The notes under the pieces are model-generated. The model had not been told where the DNA came from and did no database searches. It worked only from the letters and a program-made list of their open reading frames with translations. A stretch of DNA of 64,000 nucleotides. Origin: Zymomonas mobilis subsp. pomaceae ATCC 29192 (lineage in GTDB: Bacteria > Pseudomonadota > Alphaproteobacteria > Sphingomonadales > Sphingomonadaceae). Positions 57,522 to 64,000 of this stretch are shown one piece after another. Location of the stretch: the NCBI RefSeq assembly GCF_000218875.1, contig NC_015709.1, positions 1,495,001 to 1,559,000 of the forward strand, read 5' to 3'. Positions within the stretch are counted from its first letter, which is position 1, and every line of letters starts with the position of its first letter. Both the position numbers and the translations under genes were made by a program.

Positions 57522-57757
57522 TTGTGGAGGCTTCCTATTGTGGCCTTTGTTATGAAGTCTTTTTATTGGAGACGTTAGACCTTTTTATCCTAGTCTAATG
57601 AATGAAATGATAAAATTATAGCTAATAAAAAGGCGGTCTTATTTGGTAATTTTAGATGTTTTCGCCTATCACTATATCTATGACGGCCTTTTATTTCGGG
57701 ATTTATCGCCACCGGATTCAAAAAGGTTTTCTCTCTGAAGGCGGAAGAAATTGCATC

Positions 57758-58408
57758 ATGACCCTTGATTTGTTGTTTGATTTAGATGGTACATTAGTCG
57801 ACACCGTTTATGTGACCTCGGACGTTCTAAATAGCATGCTGAAAGAACGGGGTAGCCATAGACGCATTTTACCCGAAGAAGCCCGTCCATTGGTCACGCT
57901 AGGCGGTGAAGCTATGATCGCTAATCTTTTTGGCGATGACTGTCTGGATCCTATTGCGGATGTCACTGAATATCGTCGCCTTTGTGCCGAGCGTGTTACC
58001 GAAGAAAGTAGTCTTTTCCCCGGTGTCAGACAAGGCATCGAAAAACTGGCTGATCTGGGTATGAAAATGGCCGTTTGTTCCAATAAACCTCAAAATCTTG
58101 TTGAAAAGATTATGACTGATCTGAGGTTTGATCGTTATATGACGGCAATGGTGGGGGCGAAACCTGATTTACCTCGTAAGCCTAATCCCAAACTGTTGGA
58201 AATAGCCCTACAGGAAATGAATGGCCAGCTTCAAACTTGTTGGTTTATTGGTGATGGTGAAACGGATCAAGAAGCTTCGGCTACGCTGGGTATTCCTTTT
58301 ATCTTTGCCGCTTACGGTTATGGAACCCCCATTCCAGAATTACCGGTAACAGTTTCCTGTCCTAACTTTACCTCTATTACATCTTTTCTAGAGAAAAAAG
58401 TCAGATAA
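57758..58408 (+). CDS. HAD-superfamily phosphatase (phosphoglycolate phosphatase-like)
   Basis: A protein of about 216 residues. The ATG at 57758 puts the catalytic motif I (LLFDLDGTLVDT) at the N-terminus; an upstream in-frame ATG would add 34 unrelated residues. Motif II AVCSNKP, motif III Lys in RKPNPKLLEI and motif IV FIGDGETDQEAS are present, as is the helical cap. It resembles Gph-type enzymes; the real substrate is unknown. Confidence 0.85.
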   Translation: MTLDLLFDLDGTLVDTVYVTSDVLNSMLKERGSHRRILPEEARPLVTLGGEAMIANLFGDDCLDPIADVTEYRRLCAERVTEESSLFPGVRQGIEKLADLGMKMAVCSNKPQNLVEKIMTDLRFDRYMTAMVGAKPDLPRKPNPKLLEIALQEMNGQLQTCWFIGDGETDQEASATLGIPFIFAAYGYGTPIPELPVTVSCPNFTSITSFLEKKVR

Positions 58409-58488
58409 CAAAAATTATGTTTTTGAGCATAAAATGGATATATTGATACCATAAATTCCATAAGCAAAATATTATTAATATCTGCGAG

Positions 58489-58541
58489 GGAAGACCGATA
58501 AAAAATCAGCTTTTTAGGGGTTCTTTTATCGGTTCTTCCTG
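58489..58541. terminator. Bidirectional terminator between HAD gene and permease
   Basis: GGAAGACCGATAAAA near 58489-58503 pairs with TTTTATCGGTTCTTCC at 58524-58539, one mismatch, with T-rich sequence inside and after. It lies between two convergent genes. Confidence 0.7.
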
Positions 58542-58548
58542 TCTTTAA

Positions 58549-59970
58549 TTATAAAGGCAGTAGAGCCTTTCTCCGTTTATAGACTGTATAGCTTGCATAG
58601 AAAACCAATCCGATAGCATTCCACAGTAAGAAACGCAGGGTTGTATGAAGGGGGAGGCTGGCAAACAAGTACAAGCACCCCAAGATAGTAATGCTGCCTA
58701 TCCAATAAGGCAGCGGACAGGAAAAACGGCGCGGTCGGTCAGGTTCACGGAACCGTAAAATAATCAAAGATAGCCCGACGGTAATAAAGGCTAGTAATGT
58801 ACCTGCATTAGCCAATTCTGCTAGCTCATCCAGTCGAAAAAATCCCGCAATTAAGGCGATAATAATACCTGTAAACAACGTAACTCGACTGGGGGTGCCT
58901 TGCTTATTCACGGTCGCTAAACTAGGCGGCAGCAGGCGATCGCGCGCCATAACAAAGAAAACCCGACTTTGACCATATATCATGGCCATAATGACTGAAG
59001 GTAAAGCTATTAACGCCGCCGCCGCAATCCATTTAGCCGCCATTTCATGCCCTAAACCTCTTAATACTAGGGCTAACGGCTCACCACTTTTAATAAAACT
59101 ACTAAAAGGCGCCGCACCTAGTAAAGCGGCCGCAACACCGACATAAATTAGGGTAGAGATAAGCATAGAGCCTATAATACCGATCGTAAGGTCACGTTTT
59201 GGTTCTTTTGCTTCTTCGGCTGCGGTTGCTACTGTATCAAAACCATAAAAGGCAAAAAATAAAATAGCTGCTGCGGCCATGACACCTCTTACTTTTCCGT
59301 CAGGAGATAGCGTGCTTCCAAAACCATAGGGCATAAAAGGATGATAGTAGTTGAGGTTAAAAGCAGGCAGCGTCAACACCACAAATAAGACAAGTGCCAA
59401 TAGCTTAATGATAACCAGAATAAGTGTTAGAGTAGCGCTTTCTTTGGCCCCTGCAGTCAATAAAATAGCGATAGAGAGCGCTACAATAACGGCAGGTAAA
59501 TTGATTAATCCTCCATCATGGGGGCCTGTTAGCAACATCGGAGGTAACATAACCCCAAAAGACTGTAGCCAACCCACTAAGTAGGCAGACCAGCCGACGG
59601 CTACGGTCGAACTAGCCAAAGAATATTCAAGGATAAGACTCCAGCCTACAACCCAGGCTATATGGCGGCCAATAGCACTGTAAGCATAGGTGTAAGCACC
59701 CCCCGCTTCGGGTATTAATGTCGAAAGTTCCGCATAACCTAAAGCTGCGGTTGCACAAACTAATCCTGCAATAACGAAGGCTATAATTACAGCCGGTCCT
59801 GCCCGATCAGCTCCGACGCCTGCCAAGGTATAAATACCCGTACCAACAATCGCGCCTACCCCTAATGCGACAAGGTGAGGCCATGATAAAGTTCTAGAAA
59901 GTGTTGAATTCTTTTTTTGTGAAGAAAAATTATTGATTTTTTTGCGCATGCCGAAATATTTTATAAACAT
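58549..59970 (-). CDS. APC-family amino acid permease
   Basis: A 473-residue inner-membrane transporter with about 12 helices. The first helix carries the family motif GVGAIVGTGIYTLAGVGADRAGPA (read as GVGAIVGTGIYTLAG plus VGADRAGPA), and the E.GGAYTYAYSAIG segment follows. It is most like the cationic/general amino-acid permease group (YfnA/CAT). It starts with ATG after AGAGGGATGC. Monocistronic; the particular amino acid is not clear. Confidence 0.88.
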   Translation of the reverse strand: MFIKYFGMRKKINNFSSQKKNSTLSRTLSWPHLVALGVGAIVGTGIYTLAGVGADRAGPAVIIAFVIAGLVCATAALGYAELSTLIPEAGGAYTYAYSAIGRHIAWVVGWSLILEYSLASSTVAVGWSAYLVGWLQSFGVMLPPMLLTGPHDGGLINLPAVIVALSIAILLTAGAKESATLTLILVIIKLLALVLFVVLTLPAFNLNYYHPFMPYGFGSTLSPDGKVRGVMAAAAILFFAFYGFDTVATAAEEAKEPKRDLTIGIIGSMLISTLIYVGVAAALLGAAPFSSFIKSGEPLALVLRGLGHEMAAKWIAAAALIALPSVIMAMIYGQSRVFFVMARDRLLPPSLATVNKQGTPSRVTLFTGIIIALIAGFFRLDELAELANAGTLLAFITVGLSLIILRFREPDRPRRFSCPLPYWIGSITILGCLYLFASLPLHTTLRFLLWNAIGLVFYASYTVYKRRKALLPL

Positions 59971-60169
59971 GCATCCCTCTTTGGAGGAAAAAGGGAAGTA
60001 GGGTCAATGCGAGGTCTTAATATTTTTAAGATATTTTTAAAAGATTAGACCGCAATTCGTAAGATTTATACCCTCAATTTTATACAGCAGAGCCCATTCG
60101 CTTTTTGTATTAGAGCGAGAGTCATATTCAAATTTAAGGGAATGGGAGAGGATTAAATATGCTACATGA

Positions 60170-60470
60170 TGGTGCGGGCGGAGGGACTCGAACCCTCACG
60201 GGCAAATGCCCAACGGATTTTCTTACCTACCACGACTTTCGTCGCCACTGCCAAAGCAGTGTTTGGGGTCTGGACTATCCCTTCACCATACCCTGTTAAA
60301 CAGGGGGTAGGTGCTGCCCGTCTAGTCTCTACACCTTCCTGAAAAATCAGGCTTGGCTCGGGATTGGCATTTAAAAGCTTTCCCCGAATTTGAGCAGTTC
60401 TGCACCTCTCGTTTCCAAAAGGGCACTCAAAGTTTTAAGTCCGTAGCGTCTACCATTCCGCCACGCCCGC
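60170..60470 (-). tRNA. tRNA-Leu(UAA) interrupted by a group I intron
   Basis: The 5' exon is 60437-60470 (starts GCGGGCGTGGCGGAATGG) and the 3' exon 60170-60221 (contains GGTTCGAGTCCC and ends CGCCCGCACCA, with CCA encoded). The acceptor stem GCGGGCG/CGCCCGC pairs fully. Joining the exons gives the anticodon arm ACGGA-CUUAAAA-UCCGU, anticodon UAA, and a long variable arm (GGGCATTTGCCC) as in tRNA-Leu. The break falls after U34, the site used by the well-known cyanobacterial and plastid tRNA-Leu introns. Confidence 0.93.
60222..60436 (-). other. Group I self-splicing intron, 215 nt, in tRNA-Leu(UAA)
   Basis: Inserted after U34 of the anticodon and ending in G, as group I introns do. The intron start AAAACTTTGAGTGCC provides GAGU, which can pair with ACUU of the 5' exon, giving the G.U pair at the splice site (P1). 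The core signature is present as GAGACTAGA early in P3-P7 and GATAGTCC later (P7 pairing). No homing endonuclease frame is inside, and a hairpin CCCTGTTTAACAGGG is in the middle. Confidence 0.88.
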
Positions 60471-60517
60471 AACATTATGCCCGAACCGCATAGCGGGGGT
60501 TGGGGGGGGAATGCAAG

Positions 60518-60802
60518 CTAAATTTCAATATTAAGATGTTCTCTTATCTCTTTTCCCGGTTTGAAATACGGAACACGCTTGGCTTTTACTTTAACATTGG
60601 CCCCTGTTCTGGGATTTCTGCCGACCCGTGCGTCTCTGGAACGGGTCGAAAAAGCGCCAAATCCTCTGATTTCTACGCGTCCTCCCTTAGCAAGATGTTC
60701 GGTGATGCCATTAAAAAATACATCAACAATATGTTCGATTTCCTCCGGCGATAATTCAGGATTATCATTGGCTAGTATCTGGATCAGTTCGGAACGAATC
60801 AT
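60518..60802 (-). CDS. ihfB: Integration host factor beta subunit
   Basis: A 94-residue DNA-bending protein. [18 protein letters not shown], the DNA-contact arm [25 protein letters not shown] (read as [13 protein letters not shown] plus [12 protein letters not shown]) and [12 protein letters not shown] identify IhfB rather than HU. IHF bends DNA between NifA sites and sigma-54 promoters in other diazotrophs, so it could serve the nif promoters in this window. It lies downstream of rpsA, as is common in proteobacteria, but with a 719-bp gap. Confidence 0.93.
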   Translation of the reverse strand: MIRSELIQILANDNPELSPEEIEHIVDVFFNGITEHLAKGGRVEIRGFGAFSTRSRDARVGRNPRTGANVKVKAKRVPYFKPGKEIREHLNIEI

Positions 60803-61462
60803 CGCATTTCCTTTTCCTGATCAGTCCGGTTTTATTATCCCGGGTGAGAAAATATTCACCGGACAGAATCTTCTTAACCAACGATAATAAAATATATTTA
60901 TTGTTAAATAAAGTCACCGAAAAGATAGAACTAATAATGGATGATAGAAAGACAGTGGGGTTATCAGGATTAAAGTCATCCTGATGCATCAATGAAACAA
61001 CATTATTTTCATATTTTGATTCGGATTACTGTTTATTGGGCGTTAAGACCCGTAATTTTATTCGGGCGTTGCCATTATAAAATATGGATTCCAGCAAGTG
61101 CATATTTATATATCTGGAAAATTCAAAGGTAACCTTATCGCCGTTATATCGGCTATCGATAATTTATCGACCGAAGAAAGGCCGTCTGTTGCTCACTATA
61201 TGAAACTTGGCGAAACGACTTTTCTTCTAAAGCAAAAAGCTATGTTATCAGTCAAGGAAGCCTTTTGGGGCGGGAGGGGCAAATCTATGTCGATTAGACT
61301 AATGATACTGTTTGGATAGGGGTGCAACGGTATCAAATATAGTAAGGCCGCTGACTCCTTAGACATAAACTTTTTGTAAAAAATAATTGTGAATAGGCTA
61401 GTTATCCGGCGATTAAAAACCGCGCCTTTCAATCTCTCTTTTTCTTTCTATTTAATCGTTAC
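60803..61462. other. Long spacer between rpsA and ihfB
   Basis: About 660 bp without a supported gene. A plus-strand frame of 73 codons at 61098-61319 shows no recognisable family and no ribosome site. The ihfB promoter must lie near its right-hand start. Confidence 0.4.
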
Positions 61463-61501
61463 AAAAAAGGCATGAACCGTTTCCAGCCCATGCCCCTTTT
61501 T
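61463..61501 (-). terminator. Terminator of rpsA
   Basis: On the minus strand AAAAGGGGCATG (61501-61489) pairs with CATGCCTTTTTT (61474-61463), ending in a T-run. It lies 20 bp after the rpsA stop. Confidence 0.85.
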
Positions 61502-61521
61502 GTTGTTCGTTTCAGTAGAAA

Positions 61522-63228
61522 CTAGTTCTGCTGATCGCGAGCCTTGTTGAGGGCTGCACCAAGAATATCACCCAAAGATGCGCCAGAATCTGACGAACCA
61601 TACTGAGCAACCGCTTCTTTTTCTTCAGCAACCTGCATTGCTTTGATGGAGAAGTTCGGTTTTTTCTGACGATCGAAACCGACAACCATGGCATCAAGTT
61701 TCTGACCAGCCTGGAAGCGATCCGGACGCTGCTCGTCACGGTCACGACCCAGATCACTGCGACGAATGAAACCGATCGCGCCATCATCGCCAGCCTGAAC
61801 TTCAAGACCGCCATCCGTAACGGCTAGAACCGTGACAGTGACAACCTGATTACGCTGAAGTGAATTGCTGGCACCTGCTGCTGGAACATTACCGCGTTCA
61901 AGCTGCTTCATACCAAGAGAGATGCGTTCTTTTTCTGGATCAACATCAAGAACGATCGCCTTAACGACTTCACCTTTGTGATGAAGGCCTAAAGCTTCTT
62001 CACCAGACATACCCCATGCGATATCGGACATGTGAACCATGCCATCAACATCATTATCAAGACCGATGAACAGACCGAATTCAGTTGAATTCTTGACTTC
62101 ACCTTCAACCGTAGAACCAACAGGATGCGCTTCAGCAAAGCTTTCCCATGGATTAGGCTGTGCCTGTTTCAGGCCAAGGGAAATGCGGCGTTTTTCAGCA
62201 TCGACTTCCAAAATGACAACTTCGACTTCCTGACTGGTGGAAACGATTTTGCCCGGATGAACGTTTTTCTTCGTCCATGACATTTCGGAAACATGCACCA
62301 GACCTTCAATGCCTGGTTCTAATTCCACAAATGCACCATATTCAGTGATATTAGTGACGCGGCCCATGAATTTAGCACCGACCGGGTATTTGGCGCCAAC
62401 GCCTTCCCATGGATCGGTTTCAAGCTGCTTCATACCAAGAGAAATGCGCTGCGTGTCACGGTTGATGCGAATGATCTGAACGGTAACATTGTCACCAATA
62501 GCAATCATTTCGCTCGGATGACCGACGCGACGATAGCTAAGATCGGTTACATGTAACAGACCATCAATGCCACCCAAGTCAACAAAGGCACCGTAATCAG
62601 TGATATTTTTGACGACACCAGTGATAATCTGACCTTCAGCCAAGGACTGAATAAGACCTGACCGCTGTTCAGCGCGGGTTTCTTCAAGAACAGCACGGCG
62701 GGAAACCACGATGTTACCGCGACGACGATCCATCTTTAAAATCTGGAAAGGCTGCGGAATGTCCATCAAAGGCGCAACGTCACGGACGGGACGGATGTCA
62801 ACCTGACTACCCGGTAAGAAGGCAACCGCACCGGAAAGATCAACGGTGAAACCACCTTTAACCCGACCAAAGATTACACCATCAACCCGGCTTGAATTCG
62901 CAAATTCCGCTTCCAGTTTATCCCATGCCGCTTCACGACGAGCGCGGTCACGGGAAAGCATTGCTTCACCCTGACTGTTTTCAACGCGGTCAACAAAAAC
63001 TTCGACTTCGTCACCCGCTTTTAATTCGGCTTTTTGGCCTGGGGCTGCAAATTCACGAAGGGGCACGCGGCCTTCTGATTTCAGGCCAACATCAATAACT
63101 GCCATATCATTTTCAATGGCTGTGATGGTGCCTTTGACAACACGTCCTTCAAAGCCTTCTTCTTCACCAAGCGTCTGGTTAAGCAATGCTGCAAAATCAT
63201 CGCGAGTAGGATTTGCCATAGTGGCCAT
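61522..63228 (-). CDS. rpsA: 30S ribosomal protein S1
   Basis: A 568-residue protein of six S1 RNA-binding repeats. Repeats 3-6 are clearest, each with a G.V.(N/K).I(T)..GAFV.L......GL(V/L)H.S(D/E) pattern, such as VKNITDYGAFVDLGGIDGLL and VTNITEYGAFVELEPGIEGLV (two blocks). The ATG at 63228 has AAGGA 12 nt upstream; a second ATG follows 3 codons later. It initiates translation of structured or weak-SD messages. Upstream lies cmk, the usual proteobacterial order. Confidence 0.97.
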   Translation of the reverse strand: MATMANPTRDDFAALLNQTLGEEEGFEGRVVKGTITAIENDMAVIDVGLKSEGRVPLREFAAPGQKAELKAGDEVEVFVDRVENSQGEAMLSRDRARREAAWDKLEAEFANSSRVDGVIFGRVKGGFTVDLSGAVAFLPGSQVDIRPVRDVAPLMDIPQPFQILKMDRRRGNIVVSRRAVLEETRAEQRSGLIQSLAEGQIITGVVKNITDYGAFVDLGGIDGLLHVTDLSYRRVGHPSEMIAIGDNVTVQIIRINRDTQRISLGMKQLETDPWEGVGAKYPVGAKFMGRVTNITEYGAFVELEPGIEGLVHVSEMSWTKKNVHPGKIVSTSQEVEVVILEVDAEKRRISLGLKQAQPNPWESFAEAHPVGSTVEGEVKNSTEFGLFIGLDNDVDGMVHMSDIAWGMSGEEALGLHHKGEVVKAIVLDVDPEKERISLGMKQLERGNVPAAGASNSLQRNQVVTVTVLAVTDGGLEVQAGDDGAIGFIRRSDLGRDRDEQRPDRFQAGQKLDAMVVGFDRQKKPNFSIKAMQVAEEKEAVAQYGSSDSGASLGDILGAALNKARDQQN

Positions 63229-63491
63229 GCAGTTCTATATTCCTTGAGAAATTTTTCCGGCCATCCGGTTGTGTCCGGAGGTCTTTTGGCCGAACCGCTA
63301 TATAGGCCTTATGCCATATATAGCACCGCACATACAGTTTGCCTTATTTAAGACATAGTTTGTAGATTGTATGGCTATATAAGCAGAAAAACGATATTGA
63401 AGCCTCAGCTTGATTCTTTGTTATTCTTTTTAATAACCACAGCATAAAAAAGGCCAGCCCCGACGACCCGATAATTTAAATATCGCCCCCG
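63229..63491 (-). other. Leader between cmk and rpsA
   Basis: A 263-bp gap. A stem TCCGGACACAACCGGA lies about 40 bp before the rpsA start; S1 mRNAs elsewhere are autoregulated through structured leaders, which is the likely role, by inference. No gene is supported. Confidence 0.4.
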
Positions 63492-64000
63492 TCAGCTCTG
63501 TACCGTTTCTATCTGTTTTTCTACAAGCGTTACTGCACGCTCGATAGCCTTATCTATACCGAGTAAGCTTGAATCGAGCAAGTCTGCATCTTGGGCCTGT
63601 TTTAAAGGTGAGATGGAACGACTGGAATCTCTTTCATCTCGAGCTTTGATATCGTCTAAAATATCTTCATAGCGTAGCAGCGGATCTTCTTTTACTAGTT
63701 CGTCATAGCGCCTTTTTGCCCTAATTTCGGGCGATGCTGTAATAAAAAGTTTAGCATCAGCTTCTGGTATAATGACGGTTGCAATATCTCGCCCATCAAG
63801 AATGGCTCCGCCTTTTTGGGCGGCAAAATCTCTCTGTCTTTTGACAAGCGCCTGTCTAACTTTGGGGTAAGCTGACAATTGAGATGCTATTTTCCCGATT
63901 TTTTCCGAGCGGAGTCTCGACTCCGATAATAGCGAGTCCGTAAAGTCACAGGCTAAAAAAGCATCTTCTTCACGGGTTGGATCCCCTTTTTTATCTAAAA
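63492..64000 (-). CDS. cmk: Cytidylate kinase, 3' part (runs off the window)
   Basis: The frame is open from 64000 to the stop at 63492, about 168 residues, so the N-terminal P-loop is outside the window. Visible are DGRDIATVIIPEADAKLFIT (the DGRDIGT motif), ASPEIRAKRRYDEL with the LID arginines, and DERDSSRSISPLKQAQDADLLD. The enzyme phosphorylates CMP/dCMP. An internal start at 63878 is not the true start, because family residues continue upstream of it. Confidence 0.93.
   Translation of the reverse strand, partial: LDKKGDPTREEDAFLACDFTDSLLSESRLRSEKIGKIASQLSAYPKVRQALVKRQRDFAAQKGGAILDGRDIATVIIPEADAKLFITASPEIRAKRRYDELVKEDPLLRYEDILDDIKARDERDSSRSISPLKQAQDADLLDSSLLGIDKAIERAVTLVEKQIETVQS

Noticed and set aside
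60170-60470. Integration site of a mobile island at the tRNA gene
   Set aside because: The tRNA-Leu gene is interrupted by an intron, but no integrase gene or repeated 3' end (att) was seen nearby.
61098-61319. Plus-strand 73-codon frame between ihfB and rpsA
   Set aside because: No ribosome site, no recognisable family, and overlapping frames on the other strand; probably chance.

Overview
The window reads as a stretch of an alphaproteobacterial chromosome of Zymomonas mobilis type. I infer this from gene content and order: a nif cluster flanked by rnf genes, sphingomonad-like housekeeping genes, moderate GC coding DNA and very AT-rich spacers. No database search was possible, so the species is recognition from memory.

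Layout: 1-1.1 kb is decayed, IS5-like debris. 1.2-11.2 kb holds a Fur-box flavodoxin operon, an outer-membrane porin, an ArsC-like nitrogenase-associated protein, a FecBCD-type ABC importer, and an ordinary oxidoreductase/regulator set. 11.6-18.8 kb is an apbE-rseC-rnfABCDGEH operon. 18.8-22.1 kb holds modABC and two mop genes. 22.6-28.5 kb holds a Dyp peroxidase, a cytochrome bd subunit II pseudogene, modD, a second ModA-like protein and a TonB receptor. 28.7-47.2 kb is the nif cluster, all on the minus strand: nifA, then nifB-fdxN-nifZ-nifT-SIR2-like, nifHDKENX-nafX-fdxB-nifQ, and iscA-nifU-nifS-nifV-nifW. 47.7-50.0 kb is a second, paralogous TonB receptor. 50.5-56.0 kb is a second, almost identical rnfABCDGEH. 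56.2-64 kb holds an MFS transporter, a HAD phosphatase, an amino-acid permease, an intron-containing tRNA-Leu(UAA), ihfB, rpsA and the 3' part of cmk.

How it works together: NifA and sigma-54 should drive four units. Each has a TGGCA(C/T)-N5-TTGC(A/T) promoter plus an exact TGT-N10-ACA activator site: nifB, nifH, iscA-nifU and the second rnf operon. Rnf would use the ion gradient to make low-potential ferredoxin or flavodoxin for NifH. NifB/E/N/X/Q/V/S/U build FeMo-co, and ModABC, Mop, ModD and perhaps the TonB receptor/ModA-like pair supply and store molybdenum.

Most notable: (i) a ~5.5-kb direct repeat (13286-18783 and 50497-55994, constant offset 37211, five differences seen) bracketing the whole nif/mod region, with different promoters on the two copies; (ii) a 215-nt group I intron in tRNA-Leu(UAA); (iii) a possible TonB-dependent molybdenum uptake module joined to nif; (iv) a SIR2-like gene translationally coupled to nifT.
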